Assembly: GCA_041879425.1 (NCBI GenBank)
Contig: CP090854.1
Span: 2,480,001-2,544,000 of the forward strand
Direction: 5' to 3'
Source: Vibrio pomeroyi
GTDB taxonomy: Bacteria; Pseudomonadota; Gammaproteobacteria; Enterobacterales; Vibrionaceae
DNA: 64,000 nt
Of this stretch, positions 9,847-17,327 are shown piece after piece; the first letter of the stretch is position 1; the number at the start of each line of letters is the position of its first letter. The translations under genes and the position numbers were made by a program. The notes beneath the pieces were generated by a model. The model was given only the letters and a program-made list of their open reading frames with translations, made no database searches and was not told the DNA's origin.

Positions 9847-10080
9847 TTACTGAGCGCTAGTTACGTAATCGATAGCTGCTTGAACAGTAGTAATTTTCTC
9901 AGCTTCTTCATCTGGGATTTCAGTGTCGAATTCTTCTTCTAGAGCCATTACTAGCTCAACTGTGTCTAGAGAATCTGCACCTAGGTCATCAACGAAAGAA
10001 GCTTCGTTTTTAACTTCAGCTTCGTCTACACCTAGCTGTTCAACAATGATTTTCTTTACGCGTTCTTCGAGGTTGCTCAT
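9847..10080 (-). CDS. acpP: Acyl carrier protein
   Basis: AcpP carries growing acyl chains on a 4'-phosphopantetheine arm. The protein has 77 residues, is very acidic, and has the modification site Ser37 in GADSLDT. A strong ribosome site (AAAGGA) precedes the ATG, and a promoter-like sequence lies in the 166-bp gap upstream, as expected for one of the most abundant proteins of the cell. Confidence 0.98.
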   Translation of the reverse strand: MSNLEERVKKIIVEQLGVDEAEVKNEASFVDDLGADSLDTVELVMALEEEFDTEIPDEEAEKITTVQAAIDYVTSAQ

Positions 10081-10130
10081 TTTTTCTTTTCCTTTACAGA
10101 GTTCGCTTTATGCGATGTTTTCCGTAGTTT

Positions 10131-10159
10131 ATTCAATCTATTGAAAGTTGCAAGGTCAA
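10131..10159 (-). promoter_or_regulatory. Candidate sigma-70 promoter of acpP
   Basis: On the minus strand TTGACC (10159-10154) and TTGAAT (10136-10131) are separated by exactly 17 bp, about 50 bases before the acpP start. A separate acpP promoter is common in gammaproteobacterial fab clusters. Confidence 0.45.
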
Positions 10160-10246
10160 CTTTTCTGGTCAAACCACAATTTTCACGATTTTAACCGAAA
10201 TTACGTATGATCTTGACTTAAATCATGCACAAATGTTGCACATAAT

Positions 10247-10981
10247 TTACACCATGTACATACCGCCATTGACGTGAAGTGTTTCACCTGTGATATAAGC
10301 TGCCGCAGGTGACGCCAAAAATACCACAGCTTCAGCGATTTCGCGAGGGTCACCTAGTCGACCTGCTGGTACATTCGCCAAAGTTGCTGCACGTTGGTCA
10401 TCATTTAGCGCTTTAGTCATATCTGTTTCGATGAAACCTGGAGCAACAGTGTTCACTGTAACGCCACGAGATGCAACTTCACGAGCCATTGATTTAGTAA
10501 AACCAATTACACCAGCTTTAGCAGCAGCGTAGTTAGCTTGACCAGCGTTACCCATAGTACCTACTACAGAACCAACGTTAACGATACGACCTTGACGCTT
10601 CTTCATCATGCCACGCAATACAGCTTTAGACATACGGAAGATAGGCGTTAGGTTAGTATCGATGATGTCATTCCATTCGTCGTCTTTCATACGCATAAGA
10701 AGGTTATCACGAGTGATACCAGCGTTGTTAACTAGAATGTCAATCGCACCGAACTCATCGTTGATGGTTTTCAGTGTAGATGCAATTGAGTCAACATCCG
10801 TTACGTTAAGAGCAAGACCTTTACCGTTCTCACCAAGGTACTCGCTGATTGCAGCAGCGCCGCCTTCAGACGTAGCAGTACCGATAACTTTAGCACCACG
10901 CTCAACTAAAAGTTCAGCGATTGCACGACCGATGCCACGGCTTGCGCCTGTAACGAGTGCAACTTTGCCTTCTAAATTCAT
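10247..10981 (-). CDS. fabG: 3-oxoacyl-ACP reductase
   Basis: FabG reduces 3-oxoacyl-ACP with NADPH. The 244-residue short-chain dehydrogenase has the cofactor loop TGASRGIG, the NNAG motif, and the Ser-Tyr-Lys triad (VGSVVG and NYAAAKAG). Two ATGs stand in tandem; I chose the second (10981) because spacing from GAGAAG is better and the length then equals the E. coli enzyme. It lies 25 bp after fabD. Confidence 0.95.
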   Translation of the reverse strand: MNLEGKVALVTGASRGIGRAIAELLVERGAKVIGTATSEGGAAAISEYLGENGKGLALNVTDVDSIASTLKTINDEFGAIDILVNNAGITRDNLLMRMKDDEWNDIIDTNLTPIFRMSKAVLRGMMKKRQGRIVNVGSVVGTMGNAGQANYAAAKAGVIGFTKSMAREVASRGVTVNTVAPGFIETDMTKALNDDQRAATLANVPAGRLGDPREIAEAVVFLASPAAAYITGETLHVNGGMYMV

Positions 10982-11006
10982 CATAACTTCTCTATTAAGT
11001 GGTTAT

Positions 11007-11930
11007 TTACTTAGCAGCTTCTAGTGATGCAGTGTCATTAACTGCAGCAGCTGTCATAGTTTTTACGATTCGTTTTGTTAGACCAGTAAGAACCTTACCT
11101 GGACCTAATTCTAATAGCTTCTCAACGCCTTGCTCATTCATTGCTTGTACGCCTTCAGTCCAACGAACTGGGCTGTATAGCTGACGAACAAGTGCGTCTT
11201 TAATTTTTGCAGGGTCAGTTTCAGCAATAACATCAACGTTATTGATAACAGGCAATGCTGGCGTGTTGAACTCTAGAGCTTCTAGAGCCACCGCTAGCTT
11301 GTCTGCTGCAGGTTTCATCAGTGCACAGTGAGATGGCACAGAAACAGGTAAAGGAAGTGCACGCTTAGCGCCCGCTTCTTTACATAGTGCACCTGCACGC
11401 TCAACTGCCGCTTTGTTACCTGCGATAACAACTTGGCCTGGAGAGTTAAAGTTAACTGGAGACACGACTTCGTCTTGCGCAGCTTCTTCACACGCTTTAG
11501 CAATCGCTTCATCATCTAGACCGATGATTGCGTACATTGCACCAACACCCGCTGGTACTGCTTCTTGCATCAGTTGACCACGTAGTTCAACCAGCTTGAT
11601 CGCTTCTTTAAAATCGATAACGCCAGCACATACGAGTGCAGAGTATTCGCCTAGGCTGTGGCCTGCTAGGTTTACAGGTTGCTCTAGACCAAGCTCTTGC
11701 CATACACGCCAAATTGCAACAGACGCTGTTAATAGAGCCGGTTGAGTGCGGAAAGTTTCATTTAGATTTTCTACTGGACCATCTTGAACCAATGCCCATA
11801 GATCGTAACCAAGTGCTTCTGAAGCTTCAGCAAATGTTTGTTTAACAACATCATACTGTTCGCCTAGGTCAGCAAGCATACCGATAGCTTGAGAGCCTTG
11901 GCCTGGGAATACGATAGCAAACTTGCTCAT
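11007..11930 (-). CDS. fabD: Malonyl-CoA:ACP transacylase
   Basis: FabD transfers malonyl from CoA to AcpP. The 307-residue protein has the nucleophile Ser92 in GHSLGEYSA, the GQGSQ motif near residue 10, and the catalytic His in VPSHCALM. AAAGGA precedes the ATG. It is separated from fabH by 80 bp containing a perfect hairpin, and leads into fabG. Confidence 0.96.
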   Translation of the reverse strand: MSKFAIVFPGQGSQAIGMLADLGEQYDVVKQTFAEASEALGYDLWALVQDGPVENLNETFRTQPALLTASVAIWRVWQELGLEQPVNLAGHSLGEYSALVCAGVIDFKEAIKLVELRGQLMQEAVPAGVGAMYAIIGLDDEAIAKACEEAAQDEVVSPVNFNSPGQVVIAGNKAAVERAGALCKEAGAKRALPLPVSVPSHCALMKPAADKLAVALEALEFNTPALPVINNVDVIAETDPAKIKDALVRQLYSPVRWTEGVQAMNEQGVEKLLELGPGKVLTGLTKRIVKTMTAAAVNDTASLEAAK

Positions 11931-11965
11931 TGTAATTATCCTTTAAGCAAAGCAAAAAATTGAAT

Positions 11966-11988
11966 AAGGCACATAAGTTATGTGCCTT
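11966..11988 (-). terminator. Perfect hairpin between fabH and fabD
   Basis: The 10-bp perfect stem AAGGCACATA / TATGTGCCTT with a 3-base loop lies between the fabH stop and fabD start. A T-rich run follows only after several bases on the minus strand, so it may be an attenuator, a processing site or an mRNA stabiliser rather than a full terminator. Confidence 0.5.
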
Positions 11989-12010
11989 GTTTGTTGATTA
12001 TCGCTTGAGG

Positions 12011-12961
12011 TTAGAATTTAACTAACGCAGAACCCCAAGTGAAGCCGCCACCAAAGGCTTCAAGAAGAAGCGTTTGACCACGTTTAATTCGCCCGTCGCG
12101 AACAGCCTCATCGAGTGCTGTTGGTACGGTAGCGGCCGACGTATTGCCGTGCTTATCAAGGGTAATCACCACTTGATCAAGTGACATCGTCAGCTTTTTA
12201 GCCGTTGCCGAGATAATACGGTAGTTCGCTTGGTGTGGAACTAACCAATCAAGCTCTGACTTATCCATATTATTCGCAGCTAATGTGTCTTTAACTAGCT
12301 TAGAAAGCTGAGTTACCGCCACTTTGAATACTTCGTTGCCTGCCATGTGCAGCCATTTGTCAGCATCACCGCCGCGCTCTGGTACTTCTAAGCTTAGAAG
12401 CTCACCGTGTTTACCATCAGAGTAAATGTGAGTAGACAAAATACCTGGCTCTTCGCTTGCGCCTACAACCACCGCGCCTGCTGCATCACCAAATAGGATG
12501 ATAGTAGAGCGGTCAGTCGGATCACAGGTTTTTGACAGTGCATCAGCACCAATTACCAAAACGTTCTTACACATGCCAGTCTTGATGTGTTGATCAGCAA
12601 CAGACAGTGCATAAACAAAACCAGAACACGCTGCAGCCAAATCAAACGCAGGGCAGCCTTTAATACCAAGCTTACCTTGTACCTGACATGCCGAAGACGG
12701 GAATGTGTGGCTACTGCTGGTTGTCGCAACGATGATTAAATCTATATCTTCTTTGTCGATACCTGCCATTTCAATGGCATTTTCAGCAGCGTAAAACGCC
12801 ATATCAGCAACGGTTTCATTTTCCGCTGAAATACGACGCTCTTTAATACCTGTTCTAGCAACAATCCACTCATCGCTAGTCTCTACCATTTTCTCTAAGT
12901 CTGCGTTTGTACGCACCTGAGATGGCAAGTAGCTGCCAGTACCTAAAATTTTGCTATACAT
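12011..12961 (-). CDS. fabH: Beta-ketoacyl-ACP synthase III
   Basis: FabH starts fatty-acid synthesis by condensing acetyl-CoA with malonyl-ACP. The 316-residue protein has the Cys-His-Asn triad: Cys112 in AAACSGF, His in VPHQANYRI and Asn in KHGNTSAAT. It begins 5 bp after plsX, a spacing that points to tight coupling of initiation with phospholipid synthesis. Confidence 0.96.
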   Translation of the reverse strand: MYSKILGTGSYLPSQVRTNADLEKMVETSDEWIVARTGIKERRISAENETVADMAFYAAENAIEMAGIDKEDIDLIIVATTSSSHTFPSSACQVQGKLGIKGCPAFDLAAACSGFVYALSVADQHIKTGMCKNVLVIGADALSKTCDPTDRSTIILFGDAAGAVVVGASEEPGILSTHIYSDGKHGELLSLEVPERGGDADKWLHMAGNEVFKVAVTQLSKLVKDTLAANNMDKSELDWLVPHQANYRIISATAKKLTMSLDQVVITLDKHGNTSAATVPTALDEAVRDGRIKRGQTLLLEAFGGGFTWGSALVKF

Positions 12962-12966
12962 GAAGA

Positions 12967-13992
12967 CTAATAATGCCTCTCGAGTAAAACCGCTTCCAAA
13001 CGATCGCTAATGCGGCTGGGGACTTGTCGTTTGACCTCGTGTACTGCTTCACCAATCGCGTTGACGACTGCAGACACATCAGCACTTCCATGACTTTTAA
13101 TGACAATGCCGCGCAATCCTAACAAACTTGCGCCGTTATACTGGTCGGGGTTCAAGGTTTTTAATTCAGTAAATAGCTCAGAAAACAACATTCTGGCTAT
13201 CCAACCCTTTATTGTTGAAGCCATCATGCGCGTTTTTAGCTTATCAATAAAGAGCTGAGCTGTACCTTCGCACGTTTTTAAGCAGACATTGCCCACAAAA
13301 CCATCACATACGACGACATCAGCAGCATCTTGAAGTAATTGATTACCTTCAATATAGCCTATGAAATTCACAGACTGAGTATTCGACAACATTTCAGCGC
13401 ATCGTTTTACAAGGTCATTGCCTTTAATTTCTTCTGCACCGATATTCAAGATGGCGACACGTGGAGCGCGACCTAAATGTTGTTCCGCTAATGCACTACC
13501 CATGACGGCAAACTGAAAGAGTGAATCCGCGTCACTAGAAACGTTCGCCCCTAAATCAAGCATCCATGTGCGGTTCCCTGATGCGGTAGGCAAAGCTGAA
13601 ACCAATGCAGGCCTATCAATACCAGGAAGCAGTTTAAGTCGGAAACGGGACAAAGCCATCAGTGCGCCAGTGTTACCACCACTCACACAAGCGTCAGCCT
13701 GTGATTCGGCAACCAGATCGATAGCGGCACGCATAGAACTGCCCTGACTATTACGTAAGGCTAGTGAAGGTTTTTCAGAGTTGGAAATAACTCGATCACA
13801 ATGCTGGATACTCAAACGAGAATCAGGCATTCGACCTAATGAAGATAATTGAGATGTGATCGCATTTCGATCACCTATGAGAATGACTTTTAGCTCTGGG
13901 AAATACGACAGTGCCTGCACGGCGGCAGGCACTGTTACACGAGGACCGAAGTCCCCGCCCATTGCATCAAGCGCAACGGTTAGATTTTGCAA
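12967..13992 (-). CDS. plsX: Phosphate acyltransferase PlsX
   Basis: PlsX converts acyl-ACP to acyl-phosphate for phosphatidic acid synthesis, acting peripherally at the inner membrane. The 341-residue protein begins with the family motif [11 protein letters not shown]. The start is a TTG: AAGG lies 7 bases upstream, and the next ATG would remove half of the conserved motif, so the rare start is well supported. It follows rpmF closely, as in E. coli (yceD-rpmF-plsX-fabH). Confidence 0.93.
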   Translation of the reverse strand: MQNLTVALDAMGGDFGPRVTVPAAVQALSYFPELKVILIGDRNAITSQLSSLGRMPDSRLSIQHCDRVISNSEKPSLALRNSQGSSMRAAIDLVAESQADACVSGGNTGALMALSRFRLKLLPGIDRPALVSALPTASGNRTWMLDLGANVSSDADSLFQFAVMGSALAEQHLGRAPRVAILNIGAEEIKGNDLVKRCAEMLSNTQSVNFIGYIEGNQLLQDAADVVVCDGFVGNVCLKTCEGTAQLFIDKLKTRMMASTIKGWIARMLFSELFTELKTLNPDQYNGASLLGLRGIVIKSHGSADVSAVVNAIGEAVHEVKRQVPSRISDRLEAVLLERHY

Positions 13993-14001
13993 AGGTCAAC
14001 C

Positions 14002-14172
14002 TTACTTGTTGATAACCTTTTTGCCGCGGTAGAAACCTTCGGCAGTCACGTTGTGACGTAGGTGAGTTTCACCTGAAGTTGCGTCTACAGAAAGTGCAGC
14101 TGTAGTTAGTGCATCGTGTGAACGACGCATGCCACGCATTGAACGTGATTTCTTGCTCTTTTGTACGGCCAT
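14002..14172 (-). CDS. rpmF: 50S ribosomal protein L32
   Basis: This 56-residue basic protein begins [20 protein letters not shown] and ends RGKKVINK, matching the L32 family; it lacks the zinc-binding Cys found in some phyla, as in other gammaproteobacteria. It lies between yceD and plsX, the conserved arrangement that links ribosome protein and lipid synthesis. Confidence 0.96.
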   Translation of the reverse strand: MAVQKSKKSRSMRGMRRSHDALTTAALSVDATSGETHLRHNVTAEGFYRGKKVINK

Positions 14173-14207
14173 TGACCCTACTCCTATGTAAATTCTTAAA
14201 GAAGCTG

Positions 14208-14735
14208 TTACTTCTTCAAGCTTTTTAAAACATCAAATGGATTCGGCTTTTTATCTTCCTCAATTTCTTCAGGAAGTTCGCCAAACACCAAATTATTTGA
14301 GTTAACGCTACAGTCCGCATCGTCGTGCATTGCTATTTGTGGCAATCCAAGGATGAACTCGTCTTCAACTAATTGAATCAGGTCTAACTCACCGTACTCG
14401 TTCAGATCTACCAAATCGTACTCTTCCGGTGCTTCCTCTTCACTTTTCTCACTGTAAACAGGAGTATAAGTAAATTGGACATCGCACTCATGTGCGAAAA
14501 CCTCATTACAACGTTGACACTCTAAATCGACTTCGACGTTAGCTTTACCAGAGATAACGACTAATCGTTGTTCATCAAGCCCAAATGACATTGAGACTTG
14601 CGCGTCACGTTTTACGCCTTCAGTTGCTTCAGTTAAACGCTTTAAAAGACTGACTTGAATGATACCATTCATATCCAGTCGTTTTTGAGCCGTTCTTGCC
14701 GGATCAACTGTACGCGGTATTTTTTCCTTTTGCAT
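14208..14735 (-). CDS. yceD: YceD family protein (DUF177), 23S rRNA accumulation factor
   Basis: The 175-residue acidic protein has the DUF177 pattern with a conserved CQRC in the middle (near residue 75) and a following ECDVQF, and ends in a basic Lys-rich tail. E. coli YceD affects 23S rRNA accumulation, and homologues are always next to rpmF, as here (36-bp gap). The molecular activity is not known. It is the first gene of the minus-strand cluster. Confidence 0.9.
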   Translation of the reverse strand: MQKEKIPRTVDPARTAQKRLDMNGIIQVSLLKRLTEATEGVKRDAQVSMSFGLDEQRLVVISGKANVEVDLECQRCNEVFAHECDVQFTYTPVYSEKSEEEAPEEYDLVDLNEYGELDLIQLVEDEFILGLPQIAMHDDADCSVNSNNLVFGELPEEIEEDKKPNPFDVLKSLKK

Positions 14736-14884
14736 AGGGCGCGAATCTTATCTTCCAAATCATGTTTAGTCAAAGGAAATGGCAAAAAAAATGTACTTTC
14801 CTGCCTTTCCTATTCAGAGCATTATGAATAGCAGGACAAGTTACGTTATCCTGAGATAAATGCTTCCTTGAATTGTAAATTAAA

Positions 14885-15466
14885 ATGAGAAATTACCAAC
14901 TAGTTTTAGCCTCTACATCACCATTTAGGCAAGAGATCCTCAAAAAACTACAGTTAAGCTTCATTACCGCCAAACCAGACTGCGATGAAACGCCGCTTTC
15001 AAATGAGACGCCTCAACAGTTAGTCATGCGCCTTGCCGAGACAAAAGCTAAGTCTTGCGCGGTAGAGCAACCGAGCTTAGTGATTGGCTCTGATCAGGTT
15101 TGTGTGATTGATGGAGAGATCATTGGTAAACCACATACTCGTGAAAAAGCAATTGAGCAGCTAGCGCGCCAAAGTGGTAAGAGCATCACTTTTTATACTG
15201 GTCTTTCGGTTTGGAACAGCGAGACCAACAAAGCTGACACGCGTCTCGACACCTTCATCGTGCATTTCCGTGATTTAACCGAGCAGCAGATCATCTCTTA
15301 CGTTGAGAAAGAAGAGCCTTATTACTGCGCGGGCAGTTTTATGTGTGAGGGGTTGGGTATTGCGTTATTTAAGCAGATGGAAGGCAAAGATCCGAACACC
15401 CTAATTGGTCTACCCCTTATCGATTTAGTGGATATGTTAGATGCCCAAGGGATGAGTGTTCTTTAA
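14885..15466 (+). CDS. yceF: Maf-family nucleotide pyrophosphatase (YceF type)
   Basis: Maf enzymes hydrolyse non-canonical nucleoside triphosphates; the YceF subgroup prefers 7-methyl-GTP. The 193-residue protein has the N-terminal STSPFRQEIL phosphate-binding loop, the SDQVCVIDGEIIGKP core and the CAGSF segment near the end. It is divergent from yceD, as in E. coli, supporting the YceF assignment over the dTTP-specific paralogue YhdE. The start ATG at 14885 lacks a strong ribosome site. Confidence 0.88.
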   Translation: MRNYQLVLASTSPFRQEILKKLQLSFITAKPDCDETPLSNETPQQLVMRLAETKAKSCAVEQPSLVIGSDQVCVIDGEIIGKPHTREKAIEQLARQSGKSITFYTGLSVWNSETNKADTRLDTFIVHFRDLTEQQIISYVEKEEPYYCAGSFMCEGLGIALFKQMEGKDPNTLIGLPLIDLVDMLDAQGMSVL

Positions 15467-15486
15467 CTAGCGCTTATCACACTTAC

Positions 15487-15631
15487 AGAGATTCCCTACT
15501 CCTTCCTTCGTCAGTCTAGAGAATGACGAAGACTAATGATTATTGCAGTCTGAGTTTTTTTTATCTAGTCATCAGTAATGCAATGTGCCGTCATCCTCAA
15601 GAGCGAGGAACGAGCGAGTTGGGGAGCTTCT
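15487..15631. repeat. Long-range imperfect palindromic intergenic repeat, copy 1
   Basis: Two ~43-bp arms face each other: the left begins AGAGATTCCCTACTCC and ends GAATGACG near 15528; the right begins CGTCATCCTCAAGAGCGAGG at 15589 and ends GAGCTTCT. The arms match imperfectly across about 60 bp of spacer. The same arrangement occurs at 23534-23663, so this is a dispersed element rather than a gene-specific structure. Confidence 0.6.
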
Positions 15632-15633
15632 AC

Positions 15634-15669
15634 AGTAGGCACAAACAAAAAAGTAGGCACAAACAAAAA
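15634..15669. repeat. Two tandem copies of an 18-bp unit
   Basis: The unit agtaggcacaaacaaaaa occurs twice, head to tail without mismatch, immediately next to the rluC terminator. The A-rich end supplies the T-tract of that terminator on the minus strand. Confidence 0.85.
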
Positions 15670-15670
15670 A

Positions 15671-15691
15671 GGTTGACGATATTCGTCAACC
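15671..15691 (-). terminator. rluC terminator
   Basis: A 9-bp perfect stem (GGTTGACGA / TCGTCAACC) is followed by six T on the minus strand, 74 bp after the rluC stop. Three tandem CGTATCT heptamers lie between it and the stop. Confidence 0.8.
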
Positions 15692-15764
15692 TTTATCATT
15701 TTCAGATAGCTGAGAGTAAATTCCGAAAGAATTCTCCGTTTCGTATCTCGTATCTCGTATCTTC

Positions 15765-16709
15765 TTAGATCTTACGTAATCCGGTCAGTGCTTTTTCAAG
15801 TCTTGCTTCCATTGGCGCCGAGATATCCATCTTCTCTTCGCTACCTGGGTGCGTAAACTTAATGTTTGCTGCGTGTAGGAACAAACGATCCAGACCAACC
15901 TTACCCGTGTAAGCATCAAAACGACGATCACCGTAGCGATCATCCCAAGCGATTGGGTGGCCAGTATATTGAGTATGTACACGGATTTGGTGCGTACGAC
16001 CCGTAATTGGACTCGCTTGAACTAACGTCGCATCTTTGAATTTTTCTAAAACTCTAAAACGCGTCTCAGATGCTTTTCCGTTCGGGTTCACACGAACAAT
16101 ACTGTTCACTTCGTTTTTCAATAATGGAGCGTTAACAACCTTACAGCTGTTCTTCCATTCGCCCATGACTAAAGCGAAGTAATATTTTTGAACCGTTTTT
16201 TCACGGAACTGTGCTTGAAGGTGTCTTAGCGCCGAGCGCTTCTTAGCAACAAGCAAAATGCCAGATGTATCTCTATCAATACGATGCACTAACTCTAGAA
16301 AACGAGCATCAGGACGAAGTGCACGCAATGCTTCGATTGCGCCAAACTTCAGCCCACTGCCACCATGAACAGCAGTGCCCGAAGGTTTGTTCAGAATCAG
16401 CATGTGATCATCTTCGTAAATGATGCACTGTTCTAATTCTGAAACCTTGTTGAGTTTCGTGCTTGGCACGTTCTCTTCGGTTTTCTCTTCAATCGTGACT
16501 GGCGGGATACGAACTAAATCACCAGCTTTTAGTTTGTACTCAGCCTTGATGCGTTTTTTATTTACGCGGACTTCGCCTTTACGCACGATTCGGTAAATCA
16601 TGCTTTTCGGGATGTTTTTTAATTGGTTGCGTAAGAAGTTATCAATACGCTGACCAGCCATATCTTCGTCAATGTCGACAAATTGGACTTGGGTTCTAAT
16701 TTCGCTCAT
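15765..16709 (-). CDS. rluC: 23S rRNA pseudouridine synthase RluC
   Basis: RluC isomerises uridines 955, 2504 and 2580 of 23S rRNA. The 314-residue protein has an N-terminal S4 RNA-binding domain (about residues 20-75) and the RluA-type catalytic domain with Asp145 in HRIDRDTSG. It is divergent from rne, the same pairing as in E. coli, which favours RluC over RluD or RluA. Confidence 0.93.
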   Translation of the reverse strand: MSEIRTQVQFVDIDEDMAGQRIDNFLRNQLKNIPKSMIYRIVRKGEVRVNKKRIKAEYKLKAGDLVRIPPVTIEEKTEENVPSTKLNKVSELEQCIIYEDDHMLILNKPSGTAVHGGSGLKFGAIEALRALRPDARFLELVHRIDRDTSGILLVAKKRSALRHLQAQFREKTVQKYYFALVMGEWKNSCKVVNAPLLKNEVNSIVRVNPNGKASETRFRVLEKFKDATLVQASPITGRTHQIRVHTQYTGHPIAWDDRYGDRRFDAYTGKVGLDRLFLHAANIKFTHPGSEEKMDISAPMEARLEKALTGLRKI

Positions 16710-16964
16710 TGGGCTATTGTATCACTGTCACTTTTGATAATTGAGATTTTCTTAGCTCGATTCCGAACTTATTTATCCATAATCCCTACCGATCTATCCT
16801 CAAATGCTCGTTGAAGTTCTATATTTCTTTGATTCTTCGAACAAAAAAGCACCAAGATTCCTGCAAATTAAAATATCAATTGATAAATTATTTATAGACA
16901 GTGAGTTAGAGCTATCAAAACCCAAACAAAAACTGTTTTTTTTACAGCATTCCGACAAAGCAGA

Positions 16965-16993
16965 TTGCTGTGTTTACCGACCGCTGCTATAGT
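16965..16993 (+). promoter_or_regulatory. Sigma-70 promoter of rne
   Basis: TTGCTG (16965-16970) and TATAGT (16988-16993) are separated by exactly 17 bp. Transcription starting about seven bases later would give an rne leader of about 325 nt, close to the long leader known for E. coli rne. Confidence 0.65.
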
Positions 16994-16999
16994 TCACAG

Positions 17000-17327
17000 C
17001 TGCTATCAGTGGTTTGACTATTATTTAAACAGCTAACCATTCATAAGCAAGTAAATGAGTAGATAACTCAGATTAGACAGTGCTGCAATCGGCGTAAGAC
17101 ACGGTCAACTGAGTTCCTTATCGCTCTACTCACGTACGCTCATGTTGAGTATTCACCGCCACATCGCGGATCATAGGCTAACTCCCTATGATGACTGACG
17201 TGCCCCAGAGCATCCCTCTCCAGCCGGGAGGCTGCACCGATAAAGCCATGGGATCTGGCACCATGAGAAACGAAATAAAGCGATAAGAACAATGATGAAA
17301 ATAAGAAAAGACAATGAGAATTTCTAA
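17000..17327 (+). promoter_or_regulatory. Long rne 5' leader, probable autoregulatory element
   Basis: No ORF is supported in this stretch, which holds several stem-forming segments, for example the GC-rich part around 17190-17270 (CAGCCGGGAGGCTGCACC and the GCC...GGC that follow). In E. coli the rne leader folds into hairpins that RNase E itself recognises to lower its own mRNA (Rfam rne5). Position and length suggest the same role; the fold has not been calculated. Confidence 0.55.

Noticed and set aside
16933..16947. CTGTTTTTTTTACAG palindrome upstream of rne as a LexA box
   Set aside because: The half sites CTGT and ACAG are separated by seven bases, not the eight a LexA site needs, and rne is not an SOS gene.
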